Source: Rhodosalinus halophilus
GTDB taxonomy: Bacteria; Pseudomonadota; Alphaproteobacteria; Rhodobacterales; Rhodobacteraceae
Length of the DNA stretch: 64,000 nucleotides
Assembly (NCBI RefSeq): GCF_003298775.1
Contig: NZ_QNTQ01000010.1
Coordinates: 1-64,000, forward strand
Direction of reading: 5' to 3'
Part shown: positions 51,893-61,981 of the stretch, piece by piece
Layout: each line of letters starts with the position of its first letter
Position numbering within the stretch: the stretch's first letter is position 1
Program-made: the position numbers and the translations under genes
Notes under the pieces: model-generated
Told to the model about the DNA's origin: nothing
What the model saw: only the letters and a program-made list of their open reading frames with translations
The model's database searches: none

Positions 51893-53443
51893 CTAAGTTG
51901 AGCGGGCGGGCGCCTCGGCGTCGCGCTCCTCGGCGGGTTCCGGTTCGGCCTCGGCGGCGCTGTCCGCGTCTTGTTCTTGCGCTTCGGCGTCGTCCGTCGC
52001 GGCCTGTCCGGCGGCATCCTCGGTCGGTGGGGCACTCTCCCCGGCCTCGACGGATCCCGCGGCACCGCGCGGCGCGACCACGAGCGGCAGCATCGCCGTG
52101 CCCGCGGGGGAGCTGACCTCCTGCGAGGCCGGCCGGGTCCAGGCGAGCGTGTCGAAGGCGCCGCAGTTCTCGCAGACCGGCGTCCATTCGGGATGGATGG
52201 CGTTGCAGTTCTCGCAGATCCATTGCGGCCCCCGCGGAGCCGTGACCGCCCGGGCGAGCCAGCCCTGCACGACCGCGTCCGAGGCGCCCTCGCCCCGCTC
52301 GATCGCGGCCATGATGGTGAGCACGCGGACGTCTGGATCCGTCTCGACGAGATCGCCCAGAGCGCGCCGGGCGGCCGGGAAATCCTCGGCCGCGATGTTG
52401 AGCTCCGCCATCACGAGCTTCGATTCACGGTGATCGGGCTGCGCCTTCACCAGCGTCTGGAACCGCTTGAGACGCGTCTGGGGCGATTCGTCGGGATGGA
52501 TCTCGGCGAAGGCGGCCGCGAGTTCGGGATGCGGTTGCGCGGCCCATGCCTTGGTGATGATGCGGGCGGCATTCTTCGCCTTGCCCTGCTCGATGTAGCC
52601 TCGGGCGGCCATCACTGCGGCGGGGATCAGGTCGGGCGACAGGCGGTTCGCCTCGATCGCGGCCTCACGCGCCTTGATGTCGTTGCCCTCGTCGATAACG
52701 TCCTTCGCCTCCGAGACCGCGAGCACCGCGTCGCGGCGCTTGTGCACGTCGCGCGGCAGCGCGCCCTGCTTCAGCTTGGCCGAGAGCGTCTTGCGCGCGC
52801 CGGCCCAGTCGTGCGCGCCGGCCTGAAGCTTCAGCAGCAGATCCTGCGTCTCCTCGTGTTTCGGTTTCAGCGCGAAGGCGCGCTGCGCGAGTTGCAGCGC
52901 GGTCTCGGTGTCGCCTTCGGCGAGCTTCTGCTTCATCAGCCCGCGGACGCCCACGAAGCGCGTGCGGTCGTCCTCGACCAGCTTGCGATAGACCTGCTCG
53001 GCGGTCTTGTGATCGCCGCTCGCCTCGGCGGCCTGCGCGGTGATCAGGTTCGTCAGTTCCGGGCGGTTGAGGTGCTTGCCCGCCTTGCGGGCCTCGACCA
53101 TCGCGGTCTTGCCGTCGCCTGCGGCGAGCGCGTTGAGCGACTCGGTCAGCTCCTTCAGGCCCTTGCGCTCGCGGTTGCGGTCGAAATAGCGGCTGAGCGC
53201 CGTTTCGTCGCCGTTGATGAAACGCAGCGTGGCGATCAGCAGCGACAACAGCTTCAGCACGAGCCAGAGCGCCACAAGCAGCACCACGAGCGCGATCGCC
53301 GATTCCAGCGGGCCGAGCGTGAACTCGGTCTGCGCGACGATGATCTGCACGCCGCCCTCGGCTTCCATCAGCCAGAGCGCGCCGTAGGCGATCGCCGCCA
53401 CGGCGGCCACGAAGAACAGGATCTTCAGCAAGGACCAGAGCAT
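51893..53443 (-). CDS. hemY: HemY-type TPR membrane protein with zinc ribbon
   Basis: A 516-residue HemY_N-family protein. Two N-terminal transmembrane helices (about 5-26 and 44-72) are followed by TPR-like helical repeats (about 100-390). A CxxC-x10-CxxC zinc ribbon follows (Cys410, 413, 424, 427; QWICENCNAIHPEWTPVCENC is the region), then an acidic, Ala-rich disordered tail. The family lies in heme biosynthesis operons; its biochemical role is unsettled. It is downstream of the mic60-like gene and hemD. Confidence 0.88.
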   Translation of the reverse strand: MLWSLLKILFFVAAVAAIAYGALWLMEAEGGVQIIVAQTEFTLGPLESAIALVVLLVALWLVLKLLSLLIATLRFINGDETALSRYFDRNRERKGLKELTESLNALAAGDGKTAMVEARKAGKHLNRPELTNLITAQAAEASGDHKTAEQVYRKLVEDDRTRFVGVRGLMKQKLAEGDTETALQLAQRAFALKPKHEETQDLLLKLQAGAHDWAGARKTLSAKLKQGALPRDVHKRRDAVLAVSEAKDVIDEGNDIKAREAAIEANRLSPDLIPAAVMAARGYIEQGKAKNAARIITKAWAAQPHPELAAAFAEIHPDESPQTRLKRFQTLVKAQPDHRESKLVMAELNIAAEDFPAARRALGDLVETDPDVRVLTIMAAIERGEGASDAVVQGWLARAVTAPRGPQWICENCNAIHPEWTPVCENCGAFDTLAWTRPASQEVSSPAGTAMLPLVVAPRGAAGSVEAGESAPPTEDAAGQAATDDAEAQEQDADSAAEAEPEPAEERDAEAPARST

Positions 53444-53455
53444 TTAGGCGAACCC

Positions 53456-55072
53456 CTATTCTTCGTTGAGCGTCTGGGCGAGCGAGTCGGCCGCCGTCTT
53501 CGCCTCGTGGCGCAGGCGCGCCGCCGAGGTCCATTCCGCCATTTCGGACTGCGCTGTCTCGGGCAGCGCCGCAATCTCGTCGAGAGCGCGGCCAAGCTCG
53601 CCCGCGCGCAGCGCCGCCTCGGCGCGGGAGAGGATCGCGTCTGGATCGTCGCCCTCGCGCGGAGCGACCGAGCGGGCCCCGAGTCGATCGCGCAGGAAGG
53701 CGGTGACGCGGGCGCCTGGTTCCTCGGCCGCGAGGTCTTCGGCATCGCGCGCCGCGGCGAGCGCGCTGCGCGCCGCCTCGGGGAAGCGATCGCGCAGTTC
53801 CGCGAGCGTGGCGACGCCATCGGCGGCCGGTGCGGCGAGCGCCTCCGGCACGGCCCCCTCGAGCGCGGCGTCGAGCGCGCCCAGTTCCTCGGCGTAGGGC
53901 TCGCCCGCATCGAGTGCGACGACCAGTTGCGAGAGAGCGGAAAGCGCCTCGGCCCGGCGCGCCGCTTCGGCGGCCTGCTCCTCGCGCGACATCGCGTCTG
54001 CGGCGATCTCTTCGATCTCGGCGCGCTGCTCGGCCACCTGATCCATCAGCGCCTGAAGCTCGCGCTCATAGGCTGCGATCGCCTCTTGCGAAACGGCGGC
54101 CTCCATGGGGCGCTTCTCCAGTTCGGAAAGCCGCGCCTCGATGTCGGAGAGCTGGCCGCCCGTCGAGGCCGCAAGGTCGTCCACCCGGGTCGAGAGCGCG
54201 CCCAGGTCGGAGCCGACCGTGTCGAGCCGCTCCGTTATCGGGGTCAGATCCGGCTGCGCGTCTGCAAGCTGCGACTGAAGCTGGTCGATGCGCGCTGCCT
54301 GAGCATCCAGCGCAGTCTGCACCTCGGTCCGGAAATCGGGGCCCGCCGTGCCCGGAAAAGGCCAGCCCTCCGGCACGACGTAGCGCGCGGCGGCGAAGCC
54401 CAGAACGGCCGCCAGGATGCCGCCCAGCAGCGCGGGAACGAAGCCGCCGCGGCGCACCACGACCTCGCGCTGGGGCGGCTCGCGCCCGCCGGCGCCCGTC
54501 TCGGCCCTGCGTTCGGCCGCACTGTCGGCCACCGCGCCTCCCGCTGTCGCGGCGGCGGTGGCGCCGGCGCTTGCGGCCCAGGGGGCGGGTTGCGCGGGCT
54601 CTGCCGCCGCATCTGCGCCCTCTTCGCCGACGTCGCGATCTTGCATGCCGGATGCCGAGGCATCCTCCTCCGCGGAGCGCGGCGCCGCTTCGTAATCGGC
54701 GAAGGACGGATCGTCCACGGCCGCGTCGGGCTGCGCCTCGACCGCGGAGGCGCCATCATCCTGCGGCGCCTGCGCTTCCGGCGCGGTGGCATCCCCGGCC
54801 TCGGGGTGCTCGCCGGGTTCGGCCTCGACGGAGGCGGCACCCGACTCCGTTTCTTCTGCTGGCGTGGTGTCTTCGGACCCCGCCGCTTGCGTGTCTTCCG
54901 CCGGCTCGGGCTCCAGGGGTGCTTCGGGTGCCTCGGCCTGCGAGGTGGGCTCGGCGCCCTCGTCCTCGGCCGGTTGCTGACCGTCCTGCGCCTTTCGATC
55001 GGGGTCGTCGCGGGGCGTCTCCGGATCCGGTTCGGACTCGTCAGGGCTCTTGGGTTTGTCCTGATCCGCCAC
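53456..55072 (-). CDS. Mic60/mitofilin-like inner-membrane protein
   Basis: A 538-residue protein with an acidic, Pro/Ala/Glu-rich N-terminal region (1-205), one transmembrane helix (about 211-233, FVPALLGGILAAVLGFAAAR), a coiled coil (about 250-390) and a C-terminal helical mitofilin-like domain. It sits between hemY and hemD, the conserved position of alphaproteobacterial Mic60. Alpha-Mic60 helps shape cristae-like intracytoplasmic membranes, which fits a neighbouring PGC. Assignment rests on architecture and synteny. Its gap to hemY is 12 nt. Confidence 0.82.
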   Translation of the reverse strand: MADQDKPKSPDESEPDPETPRDDPDRKAQDGQQPAEDEGAEPTSQAEAPEAPLEPEPAEDTQAAGSEDTTPAEETESGAASVEAEPGEHPEAGDATAPEAQAPQDDGASAVEAQPDAAVDDPSFADYEAAPRSAEEDASASGMQDRDVGEEGADAAAEPAQPAPWAASAGATAAATAGGAVADSAAERRAETGAGGREPPQREVVVRRGGFVPALLGGILAAVLGFAAARYVVPEGWPFPGTAGPDFRTEVQTALDAQAARIDQLQSQLADAQPDLTPITERLDTVGSDLGALSTRVDDLAASTGGQLSDIEARLSELEKRPMEAAVSQEAIAAYERELQALMDQVAEQRAEIEEIAADAMSREEQAAEAARRAEALSALSQLVVALDAGEPYAEELGALDAALEGAVPEALAAPAADGVATLAELRDRFPEAARSALAAARDAEDLAAEEPGARVTAFLRDRLGARSVAPREGDDPDAILSRAEAALRAGELGRALDEIAALPETAQSEMAEWTSAARLRHEAKTAADSLAQTLNEE

Positions 55073-55135
55073 GTTGTCGCCCCTTTCGATTCTGACGCGG
55101 CCGCTCCGCCGCCGGTGGGAAGCTTACCTGCGGGG

Positions 55136-55864
55136 TTACGGACCCTCAAGCCACGCGGCGTGGTCGAGCAGCGCGGAGACGGCGGCGAGCATCGCCGGCG
55201 CGTCCGGGCGATCGGCCACGACGAGCCTTTGCGCGGGCAGATGGGCCACCTCGTCCGCCACGGCTGCGCTCAGCGCCGCGAGCAGAAGCGGCGCGCGCCC
55301 GCCGTGCTGCGCGGCGAACTGCGCCGCCGTTCGCGGCGAAAAAAGCGGCACGATCACCGGCGCGTCCCGGTCGAGGCGATGCCGCGCGGCATCCCCCAGC
55401 GGCAACAGGATCTGGCGGTAGAGCACGGCCTCCTGGGCGTCGAGCCCCGCCGCGCGCAGCCGCTGCGCGACGCCGCCGCGAGCATGTTCGCCGCGTACAT
55501 GCAGCAGACAGCCTGACGGGTGCGCGGCCTCGATCTCGGAAATCAGGGCGCGCGCATCGCCGCCGGCAGCGCGGGGCTTCATCCCGGCGCGGCGCGCCGC
55601 CTCCGCCGTCGCAGCGCCCACTGTCCAGGCGGGGCGGTCGCGCGGCCCGCCCGCCGCGGCATAGGCGCGCACGCCGTTCGCAGAGGTGAAAATGAGCGCC
55701 CTGACCTCTGCCATCTCGGGCAGCCTGCCGGCGTAATCCACCCGCATCAGCGGCGCGACCAGCACCTCGGGCATCCGGTCGCCCAGCACGCCGCGAAGCT
55801 GCGCCGCGAAGCGGTCCGACGCCTCGGCCGGACGGGTGAGCAGGAGCGTGGGGGCGTCGGGCAT
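55136..55864 (-). CDS. hemD: Uroporphyrinogen-III synthase
   Basis: A 242-residue HemD, which cyclises hydroxymethylbilane with inversion of ring D. Weakly conserved as usual, but LLLTRPAEASDRFAAQL, ALIFTSANGVRAYAAAGG and VLYRQILLPLG are characteristic. It is divergent from tsaD with about 70 bp between, the standard alphaproteobacterial tsaD/hemD arrangement. Confidence 0.9.
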   Translation of the reverse strand: MPDAPTLLLTRPAEASDRFAAQLRGVLGDRMPEVLVAPLMRVDYAGRLPEMAEVRALIFTSANGVRAYAAAGGPRDRPAWTVGAATAEAARRAGMKPRAAGGDARALISEIEAAHPSGCLLHVRGEHARGGVAQRLRAAGLDAQEAVLYRQILLPLGDAARHRLDRDAPVIVPLFSPRTAAQFAAQHGGRAPLLLAALSAAVADEVAHLPAQRLVVADRPDAPAMLAAVSALLDHAAWLEGP

Positions 55865-55932
55865 GCTGGGCGGGATTGTGAGGCCGCCCGGCGGGTGGTA
55901 GCAAGAGCCTTTCCCGACAGCCGGTGCGACCG

Positions 55933-57012
55933 ATGGGCGAGACGCTGACCATACTCGGGCTGGAGAGCAGCTGCGACGACACCGCCGCCGCCGTGGTCCG
56001 TCAAGGGGCTGCGGGAACCGAGATCCTGTCCTCGGTCGTGCTTGGACAGTCGGATCTGCATGCGGCCTTTGGCGGCGTGGTTCCCGAAATCGCCGCGCGC
56101 GCCCATGCCGAGAAGCTCGACATCGCCGTGCGCCGGGCGCTCGAGACCGCCGGCGTGACGCTCGCCCGGATCGATGCGATCGCCGTGACGGCGGGGCCGG
56201 GACTGATCGGCGGCGTGCTCGCGGGCGTTATGCTGGCCAAGGGGATCGCGGCGGGCGCGGGCCTGCCGCTGATCGGGGTAAACCATCTGGCGGCGCACGC
56301 GCTGACGCCGCGTCTCACGCACGCTCTGCCCTATCCCTACCTGATGCTGCTCGTCTCTGGCGGCCACTGTCAGTTGCTGACGGTGCGCGGCCCGGAGGCC
56401 TTCACAAGGCTGGGCGGCACGATCGACGACGCGCCGGGCGAAGCCTTCGACAAGGTGGCGCGGCTGCTGGGCCTGCCCCAGCCCGGCGGCCCCGCGGTCG
56501 AGCGCGAGGCCGCGGCGGGTTGCGCCACGCGCTTCGCCCTGCCCCGTCCGCTGCTGGACAGGCCGGGTTGCGACCTCTCCTTCTCGGGACTGAAGACCGC
56601 GGTCCTGCGCCAGCGCGACATGCTGATCGCCGAACAGGGCGGGCTCACGCGTCAGGACCGCGCCGACCTCTGCGCGGCGTTTCAGGCCGCGGTGGCCGAG
56701 GTTCTGGCGGAAAAGACCCGCCGCGCGCTCGCGGCCTCCGCTGCACCGGCCCTCGCGGTGGCCGGCGGAGTCGCGGCCAACGCCGCGATCCGCGCCGCGC
56801 TCGAGCGGGTCGCGGAGGACGCGGGCGCCGCCCATGTCGCGCCGCCGCTGCGTCTGTGCACCGACAACGCCGCCATCGTCGCCTATGCGGGCGCGGAACT
56901 TTTCCGGGCGGGTCGGCATGACGGGATGGACCTCGCCGCGCGGCCGCGCTGGCCGCTCGATTCCGCGCAACCGGCGCTGATCGGAGGCGGACGAAAGGGA
57001 GCCAAGGCATGA
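55933..57012 (+). CDS. tsaD: tRNA N6-threonylcarbamoyladenosine transferase
   Basis: A 359-residue TsaD/Kae1 protein forming t6A37 in ANN-reading tRNAs. [16 protein letters not shown] at the start; metal-binding His in VNHLAAHAL (about 115-123); ATPase-fold segments [15 protein letters not shown] and [16 protein letters not shown] 55933 was chosen; a GTG three codons earlier is possible. It overlaps gpsA by 4 nt. Confidence 0.96.
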   Translation: MGETLTILGLESSCDDTAAAVVRQGAAGTEILSSVVLGQSDLHAAFGGVVPEIAARAHAEKLDIAVRRALETAGVTLARIDAIAVTAGPGLIGGVLAGVMLAKGIAAGAGLPLIGVNHLAAHALTPRLTHALPYPYLMLLVSGGHCQLLTVRGPEAFTRLGGTIDDAPGEAFDKVARLLGLPQPGGPAVEREAAAGCATRFALPRPLLDRPGCDLSFSGLKTAVLRQRDMLIAEQGGLTRQDRADLCAAFQAAVAEVLAEKTRRALAASAAPALAVAGGVAANAAIRAALERVAEDAGAAHVAPPLRLCTDNAAIVAYAGAELFRAGRHDGMDLAARPRWPLDSAQPALIGGGRKGAKA

Positions 57013-57968
57013 GTGTCGGCATCCTGGGGGCCGGCGCCTTCGGCACGGCGCTCGGCATCGTGCTCGCGCGGTCCGGGCGCGAGGTGGTTCTCTGGGCACG
57101 GGAGGGCGCGGAAGCCATGCAAGGCGCGCGCGAGAACATCCGGCGTCTGCCCGGGTATGGCTTTCCCGATGGTCTGCGCGTCACCGATCAGGCGCGGGAC
57201 GCCACGGCGGCCGAGACCGTCCTGCTCGCGGTGCCGATGCAGAGCCTGCGCGAACTGCTCGAGGCGGAGGCGGCCGGCCTGCGCGCGACCAGCCCCGTGG
57301 CCTGCTGCAAGGGGGTGGAGCTCGGCACCACGCTGGGCCCCGCCGGCGTGGTGACCGACGTGCTGCCCGGCGTGACGCCCGCGATCCTCACGGGCCCCTC
57401 CTTCGCGCGCGACATCGCCGCGGGCCTGCCCACCGCGCTCACGCTCGCCTGCGGCGACCCGGCCCTCGGGAGGAGCCTGCAGGCGCGGCTGGCGACGCCG
57501 ACCGTGCGACTCTACCGATCCGAGGATGTGACCGGCGCGGAACTGGGCGGCGCGCTGAAGAACGTGATCGCCATCGCCTGCGGCGCCGCGATGGGCGCGG
57601 GACTGGGGGAAAGCGCCCGCGCGGCGCTGATGACGCGGGGTTTCGCCGAGATGAACCGCATGGCGCTCGCGCTGGGTGCGGAGGTCACGACGCTGGCGGG
57701 GCTCTCGGGCTTCGGCGACCTGGCCCTGACCTGCACCTCGGAGGGCTCGCGCAACTACCGCTTCGGTCTCGCGCTGGGGCGGGGGGAGACGTGGTCCTCG
57801 GGCGACACGGTGGAGGGCGCGCCGACCGCGCGCGCGGTGGCGGACCGCGGCCGCGCGCTGGGGGTGGAGATGCCGATCACCTCGGCCGTCGTCGCGCTGC
57901 TTGACGGGCGCATGAAGCTGGGAGATGCCATGGACATGCTGCTCGCGCGACCATTGCGCGAGGAATGA
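57009..57968 (+). CDS. gpsA: Glycerol-3-phosphate dehydrogenase [NAD(P)+]
   Basis: A 319-residue GpsA making sn-glycerol-3-phosphate for phospholipid synthesis. Rossmann motif [20 protein letters not shown], the GPSFARDIA segment, catalytic Lys in [13 protein letters not shown] and [18 protein letters not shown] overlap with tsaD. Confidence 0.96.
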   Translation: MSVGILGAGAFGTALGIVLARSGREVVLWAREGAEAMQGARENIRRLPGYGFPDGLRVTDQARDATAAETVLLAVPMQSLRELLEAEAAGLRATSPVACCKGVELGTTLGPAGVVTDVLPGVTPAILTGPSFARDIAAGLPTALTLACGDPALGRSLQARLATPTVRLYRSEDVTGAELGGALKNVIAIACGAAMGAGLGESARAALMTRGFAEMNRMALALGAEVTTLAGLSGFGDLALTCTSEGSRNYRFGLALGRGETWSSGDTVEGAPTARAVADRGRALGVEMPITSAVVALLDGRMKLGDAMDMLLARPLREE

Positions 57969-57978
57969 GGGACGAGCG

Positions 57979-58398
57979 ATGCGCTACTGGCTCTTCAAGT
58001 CCGAACCCTCCACCTGGTCCTGGGACGATCAGGTGGCGAAGGGCGATGAAGGCGAGGAATGGGACGGGGTCCGCAACTACCAGGCCCGCAACATGATGCG
58101 CGAGATGGCGGCGGGCGACCGCGGCTTCTTCTACCACTCGCAAAGCGAGAAGGCCGTCGTGGGCATCGTCGAGGTCATCGCCGAGGCGCATCCCGACAGC
58201 ACCACCGACGATCCCCGCTGGGACTGCGTGGACATAAGGGCTGTGCGCCCCTTCGCGCGCCCCGTGACGCTTGCCGAGATCAAGGAAGAGCCGCGGCTGG
58301 CGGAGATGGTCCTCGTCAACAACACGCGGCTCTCGGTGCAGCCGGTGACCGAGGAGGAATGGCGCATCGTCTGCGAGATGGGGCGCACCGCACCCTGA
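57979..58398 (+). CDS. EVE-domain protein
   Basis: A 139-residue EVE (PUA-like) protein: MRYWLFKSEPSTWSWDD, EEWDGVRNYQARNMMREM, GDRGFFYHS and the basic aromatic pocket typical of modified-base readers. The family is linked to binding modified nucleobases in DNA or RNA; the ligand here is unknown. It starts 10 nt after gpsA, commonly seen as tsaD-gpsA-EVE in Rhodobacterales. Confidence 0.9.
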   Translation: MRYWLFKSEPSTWSWDDQVAKGDEGEEWDGVRNYQARNMMREMAAGDRGFFYHSQSEKAVVGIVEVIAEAHPDSTTDDPRWDCVDIRAVRPFARPVTLAEIKEEPRLAEMVLVNNTRLSVQPVTEEEWRIVCEMGRTAP

Positions 58399-58464
58399 GC
58401 GAGCTTTCCGTTGTGATGGTCGTGCGGTTGCGCCATCCTCCCGCTGACAGCAACGGAGTCGCCT

Positions 58465-58848
58465 ATGGGCGTCCTGAGCGTGATCGCCGCCGCCCTGGCG
58501 GCCTGGCTCTTCGGGGCGGCATGGTACGGCATCATGGGCCGGCGCTGGATGGGTGCCGCCGGCCTCACCGAAGAGACTCTTGACCGCCGGAACTACGCCG
58601 CCTTCATCGGCAGCTTATTCGCAGCGGTGCTGGTGGCGGGCATGATGCGCCACGTCTTCGTCACATCGGGCGTGGACAGCCCCATTGAGGGTGCGCTGAC
58701 GGGTTTGGGCCTCGGCCTGTTTGTCGCGTCTCCATGGATCGCGACCAACTACCTTTTCGCACAGCGGCCCGCGTCGCTCATCCTGATCGATGGGTTGTAT
58801 GCCACAGGAGGCTGCACGCTCATCGGGTTGGTGCTCGCGCTTCTATGA
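58465..58848 (+). CDS. DUF1761 membrane protein
   Basis: A 127-residue protein with about four hydrophobic helices and FGAAWYGIMGRRWMGAAGLT near the N-terminus, typical of DUF1761. Function unknown. It lies 66 bp after the EVE gene on the same strand, and a GGAG site lies 5-10 nt before the ATG. Confidence 0.82.
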   Translation: MGVLSVIAAALAAWLFGAAWYGIMGRRWMGAAGLTEETLDRRNYAAFIGSLFAAVLVAGMMRHVFVTSGVDSPIEGALTGLGLGLFVASPWIATNYLFAQRPASLILIDGLYATGGCTLIGLVLALL

Positions 58849-58858
58849 AACGGGAACC

Positions 58859-58886
58859 GGAGGGTCCGGCCGCGCCGGACCCCTCC
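58859..58886 (+). terminator. Hairpin after the DUF1761 gene
   Basis: GGAGGGTCCGG pairing with CCGGACCC-CTCC (one bulged C), 5-nt loop, 11 nt after the stop codon. No T-run follows, so termination strength is uncertain. Confidence 0.45.
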
Positions 58887-59029
58887 GTCACCCCGGCGCT
58901 CCCACACACCGACGTTTGCTGGAAGTCTCCGGCCATCCTGGCCTGTGCTTCTTCCACGATAGCGGCGACACTTGACCGAGGCAAAGGGCAAATGCCCGCC
59001 ATTCTAGGAAAATCCCGCGCGACGACCGG

Positions 59030-59371
59030 TCAGCCGTAGACGTTCTCCTTCCCGAAATGCTTGGTCAGCATGTAATAGATCACGGGCCGATACTTGTTGC
59101 GCTCTGACTTGCCGTAGATCTCGATCACCGACTCGATCGCGTCCATCAGTTCGGGCCCGTCCTTGAGGCCGAGCTTCTTGATCAGAAAGTTGTTCTTCAC
59201 GGTCTCCAGCTCGCCCGGCTGGCTCGAGGCGACCGTCTCGGCGTCAGCATCGTAGATCGACGGGCCGCAGCCGATGGTCACCTTGGTCAGCAGATCCATG
59301 TCGGGCTCCATCCCGCATTTGGTCCGCAGGTCCTCGGCATACTTCTGGATCAACTCGTCACGCTTGCTCAT
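59030..59371 (-). CDS. DUF2853 family protein
   Basis: A 113-residue, mostly helical cytoplasmic protein: SKRDELIQKYAEDLRTKCGM, TIGCGPSIYDADAETVASSQ and YYMLTKHFGKENVYG at the end match DUF2853. Function unknown. ATG 59371 has AGAGGAAG upstream; a structured element lies 39-111 nt before it. Confidence 0.85.
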   Translation of the reverse strand: MSKRDELIQKYAEDLRTKCGMEPDMDLLTKVTIGCGPSIYDADAETVASSQPGELETVKNNFLIKKLGLKDGPELMDAIESVIEIYGKSERNKYRPVIYYMLTKHFGKENVYG

Positions 59372-59409
59372 TTCGCTTCCTCTGGTCTCTCCCTGCGGGC
59401 CTTGCTGCG

Positions 59410-59482
59410 GCGCCGCCCCGGACAGGCTAGACAGCTTTGCGTTCCACACAAAGCGGAATCAGGCGCAAAGCCGGGGCGGCGC
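59410..59482 (-). ncRNA. Nested hairpin element between adh and the DUF2853 gene
   Basis: Outer 12-bp stem GCGCCGCCCCGG/CCGGGGCGGCGC (59410-59421, 59471-59482), inner stem GCTTTGCG/CGCAAAGC (59434-59441, 59464-59471) extended by TTCC/GGAA around a bulge. It could be the adh terminator, a structured leader of the DUF2853 gene or both; an RNA function is only inferred. Confidence 0.4.
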
Positions 59483-59506
59483 AGGCTCGCCGCGCCCCCG
59501 GCCGCG

Positions 59507-60487
59507 TCAGGGCACCAGCACCGCCGCGCCCTGCAACCGCCCTGCACGCAGGTCGTCGAGCGCCCGGTTCGCATCTGCGAGATCATAGGGCACCGTCTCC
59601 GCCGTCACGCCCGCCTCGGCGGCGAGGGGAAAGAAGGCCTCGCCGTCCGCGCGCGTGAGGTTGGCGACGGAACGGATTTCGCGTTCCTCCCAGAGGTCGC
59701 GGTAAGGGAAGGCCGGGATATCGCTCATGTGGATGCCGCCGCAGACCACGCGGCCGCCCTTCCTTACCGCCTTCAGCGCGCGCGGCACCAGATCGCCCAC
59801 GGGGGCGAAGATGATCGCCGCGTCGAGCTCGGCCGGCGGCGGCTCGGACGAGCCGCCGGCCCATACGGCGCCCAGGCGGCGGGCGAACTCCTGCGCCGCC
59901 GTGTCGCCGTCGCGGGTGAAGGCCAGGATCTCCACCCCGCGATGGCGCGCGACCTGCGCGAGGATATGCGCCGCCGCGCCGAAGCCGTAGAGGCCCAGCC
60001 GCTCCGCCTCGCCCGCCATGCGGAAGCTCCGATAGCCGATCAGCCCCGCGCAGAGCAGCGGCGCGAGCGCTACCGCGTCGCCGTCTTCGGGCAGGGGGAA
60101 CACGTAATCGGTGTCGGCCACGCAGTATTCCGCGAAGCCGCCATTCAGCGTGTAGCCGGTGAAACCCGGCGCGTCGCAGAGGTTCTCCCGCCCCATCCGG
60201 CAATAGCGACAGGTGCCGCAGGTATGGCCGAGCCACGGGACGCCGACGCGCGCGCCGGGCGCCATGTCGGCACCCTCGCCAAGCGCGTCGATCCGCCCCA
60301 CGATTTCGTGCCCCGGGATCAGCGGGAGCTTGGGCTCTGTCAGTTCCCCGTCCACGACATGCAGATCCGTGCGGCAGACCCCGCAGGCCTCGATCCTGAT
60401 CCGCACCTGCCCCGGCCCCGGCTCGGGCCGCGGCATGTCGCGCAGCGCGAGCTTCGGCGAGTCTCCGTCGAAAACCATCGCGCGCAT
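59507..60487 (-). CDS. Zinc-dependent alcohol dehydrogenase (AdhA-like)
   Basis: A 326-residue medium-chain dehydrogenase/reductase. Catalytic zinc region GVCRTDLHVVDGE and GHEIVG; structural zinc cysteines in CGTCRYCRMGRENLC; nucleotide-binding GLYGFGAAAHILAQVA. The fused-looking GYTLNGGFAEY segment is typical of AdhA/YogA-type enzymes. Substrate not known. It lies downstream of ahcY after a strong terminator. Confidence 0.9.
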   Translation of the reverse strand: MRAMVFDGDSPKLALRDMPRPEPGPGQVRIRIEACGVCRTDLHVVDGELTEPKLPLIPGHEIVGRIDALGEGADMAPGARVGVPWLGHTCGTCRYCRMGRENLCDAPGFTGYTLNGGFAEYCVADTDYVFPLPEDGDAVALAPLLCAGLIGYRSFRMAGEAERLGLYGFGAAAHILAQVARHRGVEILAFTRDGDTAAQEFARRLGAVWAGGSSEPPPAELDAAIIFAPVGDLVPRALKAVRKGGRVVCGGIHMSDIPAFPYRDLWEEREIRSVANLTRADGEAFFPLAAEAGVTAETVPYDLADANRALDDLRAGRLQGAAVLVP

Positions 60488-60531
60488 CGCTGAACCCTCC
60501 TGCCCCGAAATCTAGCCGCGCCGACGCGGAA

Positions 60532-60564
60532 CGAAAACACCCGGCGCGGAGGACGCGCCGGGTG
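60532..60564 (-). terminator. Rho-independent terminator after ahcY
   Basis: Perfect 11-bp stem CACCCGGCGCG/CGCGCCGGGTG with 5-nt loop, followed on the minus strand by TTTTCG. It lies 23 nt after the ahcY stop. Confidence 0.85.
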
Positions 60565-60586
60565 CGAAAGGGGATGCCGTGAAGGC

Positions 60587-61981
60587 TTAGTAGCGGTAGT
60601 GCTCGGGCTTGAACGGGCCCTCGGGGCTCACGCCGATATACTCCGCCTGTTCGGGATCCAGTTCGGTCAGCTTCGCGCCGATCTTGCCGAGATGCAGGCG
60701 CGCCACCTTCTCGTCGAGGTGCTTCGGCAGGACGTAAACCTTGTTCTCGTAGTTTTCGCCCCGCGTGAAGAGCTCGATCTGCGCGAGCACCTGATTGGTG
60801 AAGGAGGCCGACATCACGAAGGAAGGATGCCCCGTCGCGTTGCCGAGGTTCAGCAGACGACCTTCGGACAGCAGGATGATGCGATTGCCGGCCGGCATCT
60901 CGATCATGTCCACCTGTTCCTTGATGTTCGTCCACTTGTGGTTCTTCAGGGCGGCGACCTGAATCTCGTTGTCGAAGTGGCCGATGTTGCCGACGATCGC
61001 CATGTCCTTCATCTCGCGCATGTGCTCGAGACGGATGACGTCCTTGTTGCCGGTGGTGGTGATGAAGATGTCGGCCGAGTGGACGACGTCCTCCAGCACC
61101 ACGACCTCGAAGCCGTCCATCGCCGCCTGCAGCGCACAGATCGGATCGACCTCGGTCACTTTGACCCGCGCGCCGGCGCCGCGCAGCGACGCCGCCGAGC
61201 CCTTGCCCACGTCGCCATAGCCGCAGACCACGGCGACCTTGCCGGCCATCATCGTGTCCGTGGCGCGGCGGATGCCGTCCACCAGGCTTTCCTTGCAGCC
61301 GTACTTGTTGTCGAACTTCGACTTGGTGACCGAGTCGTTCACGTTGATCGCCGGGAAGGGCAGGTGCCCCTTCTCCATCATCTTGTAGAGCCGGTTGACG
61401 CCCGTCGTCGTCTCTTCGGTCACGCCCTTGATCATGTGGCGCTGTTTCGTGAACCAGCCGGGGCTTTCGGCCATCCGCTTGCGGATCTGCGCGAAGAGCG
61501 CTTCCTCCTCCTCGGAGGTCGGCACGGCGATGAGATCCTCCTCGCCTTCCTCGACGCGCGCGCCCATGAGGATGTAGAGCGTGGCATCGCCGCCGTCGTC
61601 GAGGATCATGTTGGCGCCGCCTTCCTCGAAGTGGAAGATGCGGTCGATGTAGTCCCAGTATTCCTCCAGCGTCTCGCCCTTGACCGCGAAGACGGGCGTG
61701 CCGCCCTCCGCGATGGCCGCCGCGGCGTGATCCTGCGTCGAGAAGATGTTGCAGGACGCCCAGCGCACGTCGGCGCCGAGCGCGTTCAGGGTCTCGATGA
61801 GGACGGCCGTCTGGATCGTCATGTGCAGGCTGCCCGCCACCCGCGCTCCGGCGAGCGGCTTCGACTCGCCGTATTCCTCGCGCAGGGCCATGAGGCCCGG
61901 CATCTCGGTCTCGGCGATGGCGATCTCCTTGCGGCCGTAGTCGGCCTGCGCGATGTCCTTGACGATATAGTCCTTGGCCAC
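60587..61981 (-). CDS. ahcY: Adenosylhomocysteinase
   Basis: A 464-residue S-adenosylhomocysteine hydrolase. Substrate motifs [16 protein letters not shown] and [21 protein letters not shown]-binding [21 protein letters not shown]-terminal KPEHYRY. The GTG start at 61981 has GGAGGG 5 nt upstream. It recycles SAH from methyltransferases such as BchM and CrtF. Confidence 0.96.
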   Translation of the reverse strand: MAKDYIVKDIAQADYGRKEIAIAETEMPGLMALREEYGESKPLAGARVAGSLHMTIQTAVLIETLNALGADVRWASCNIFSTQDHAAAAIAEGGTPVFAVKGETLEEYWDYIDRIFHFEEGGANMILDDGGDATLYILMGARVEEGEEDLIAVPTSEEEEALFAQIRKRMAESPGWFTKQRHMIKGVTEETTTGVNRLYKMMEKGHLPFPAINVNDSVTKSKFDNKYGCKESLVDGIRRATDTMMAGKVAVVCGYGDVGKGSAASLRGAGARVKVTEVDPICALQAAMDGFEVVVLEDVVHSADIFITTTGNKDVIRLEHMREMKDMAIVGNIGHFDNEIQVAALKNHKWTNIKEQVDMIEMPAGNRIILLSEGRLLNLGNATGHPSFVMSASFTNQVLAQIELFTRGENYENKVYVLPKHLDEKVARLHLGKIGAKLTELDPEQAEYIGVSPEGPFKPEHYRY

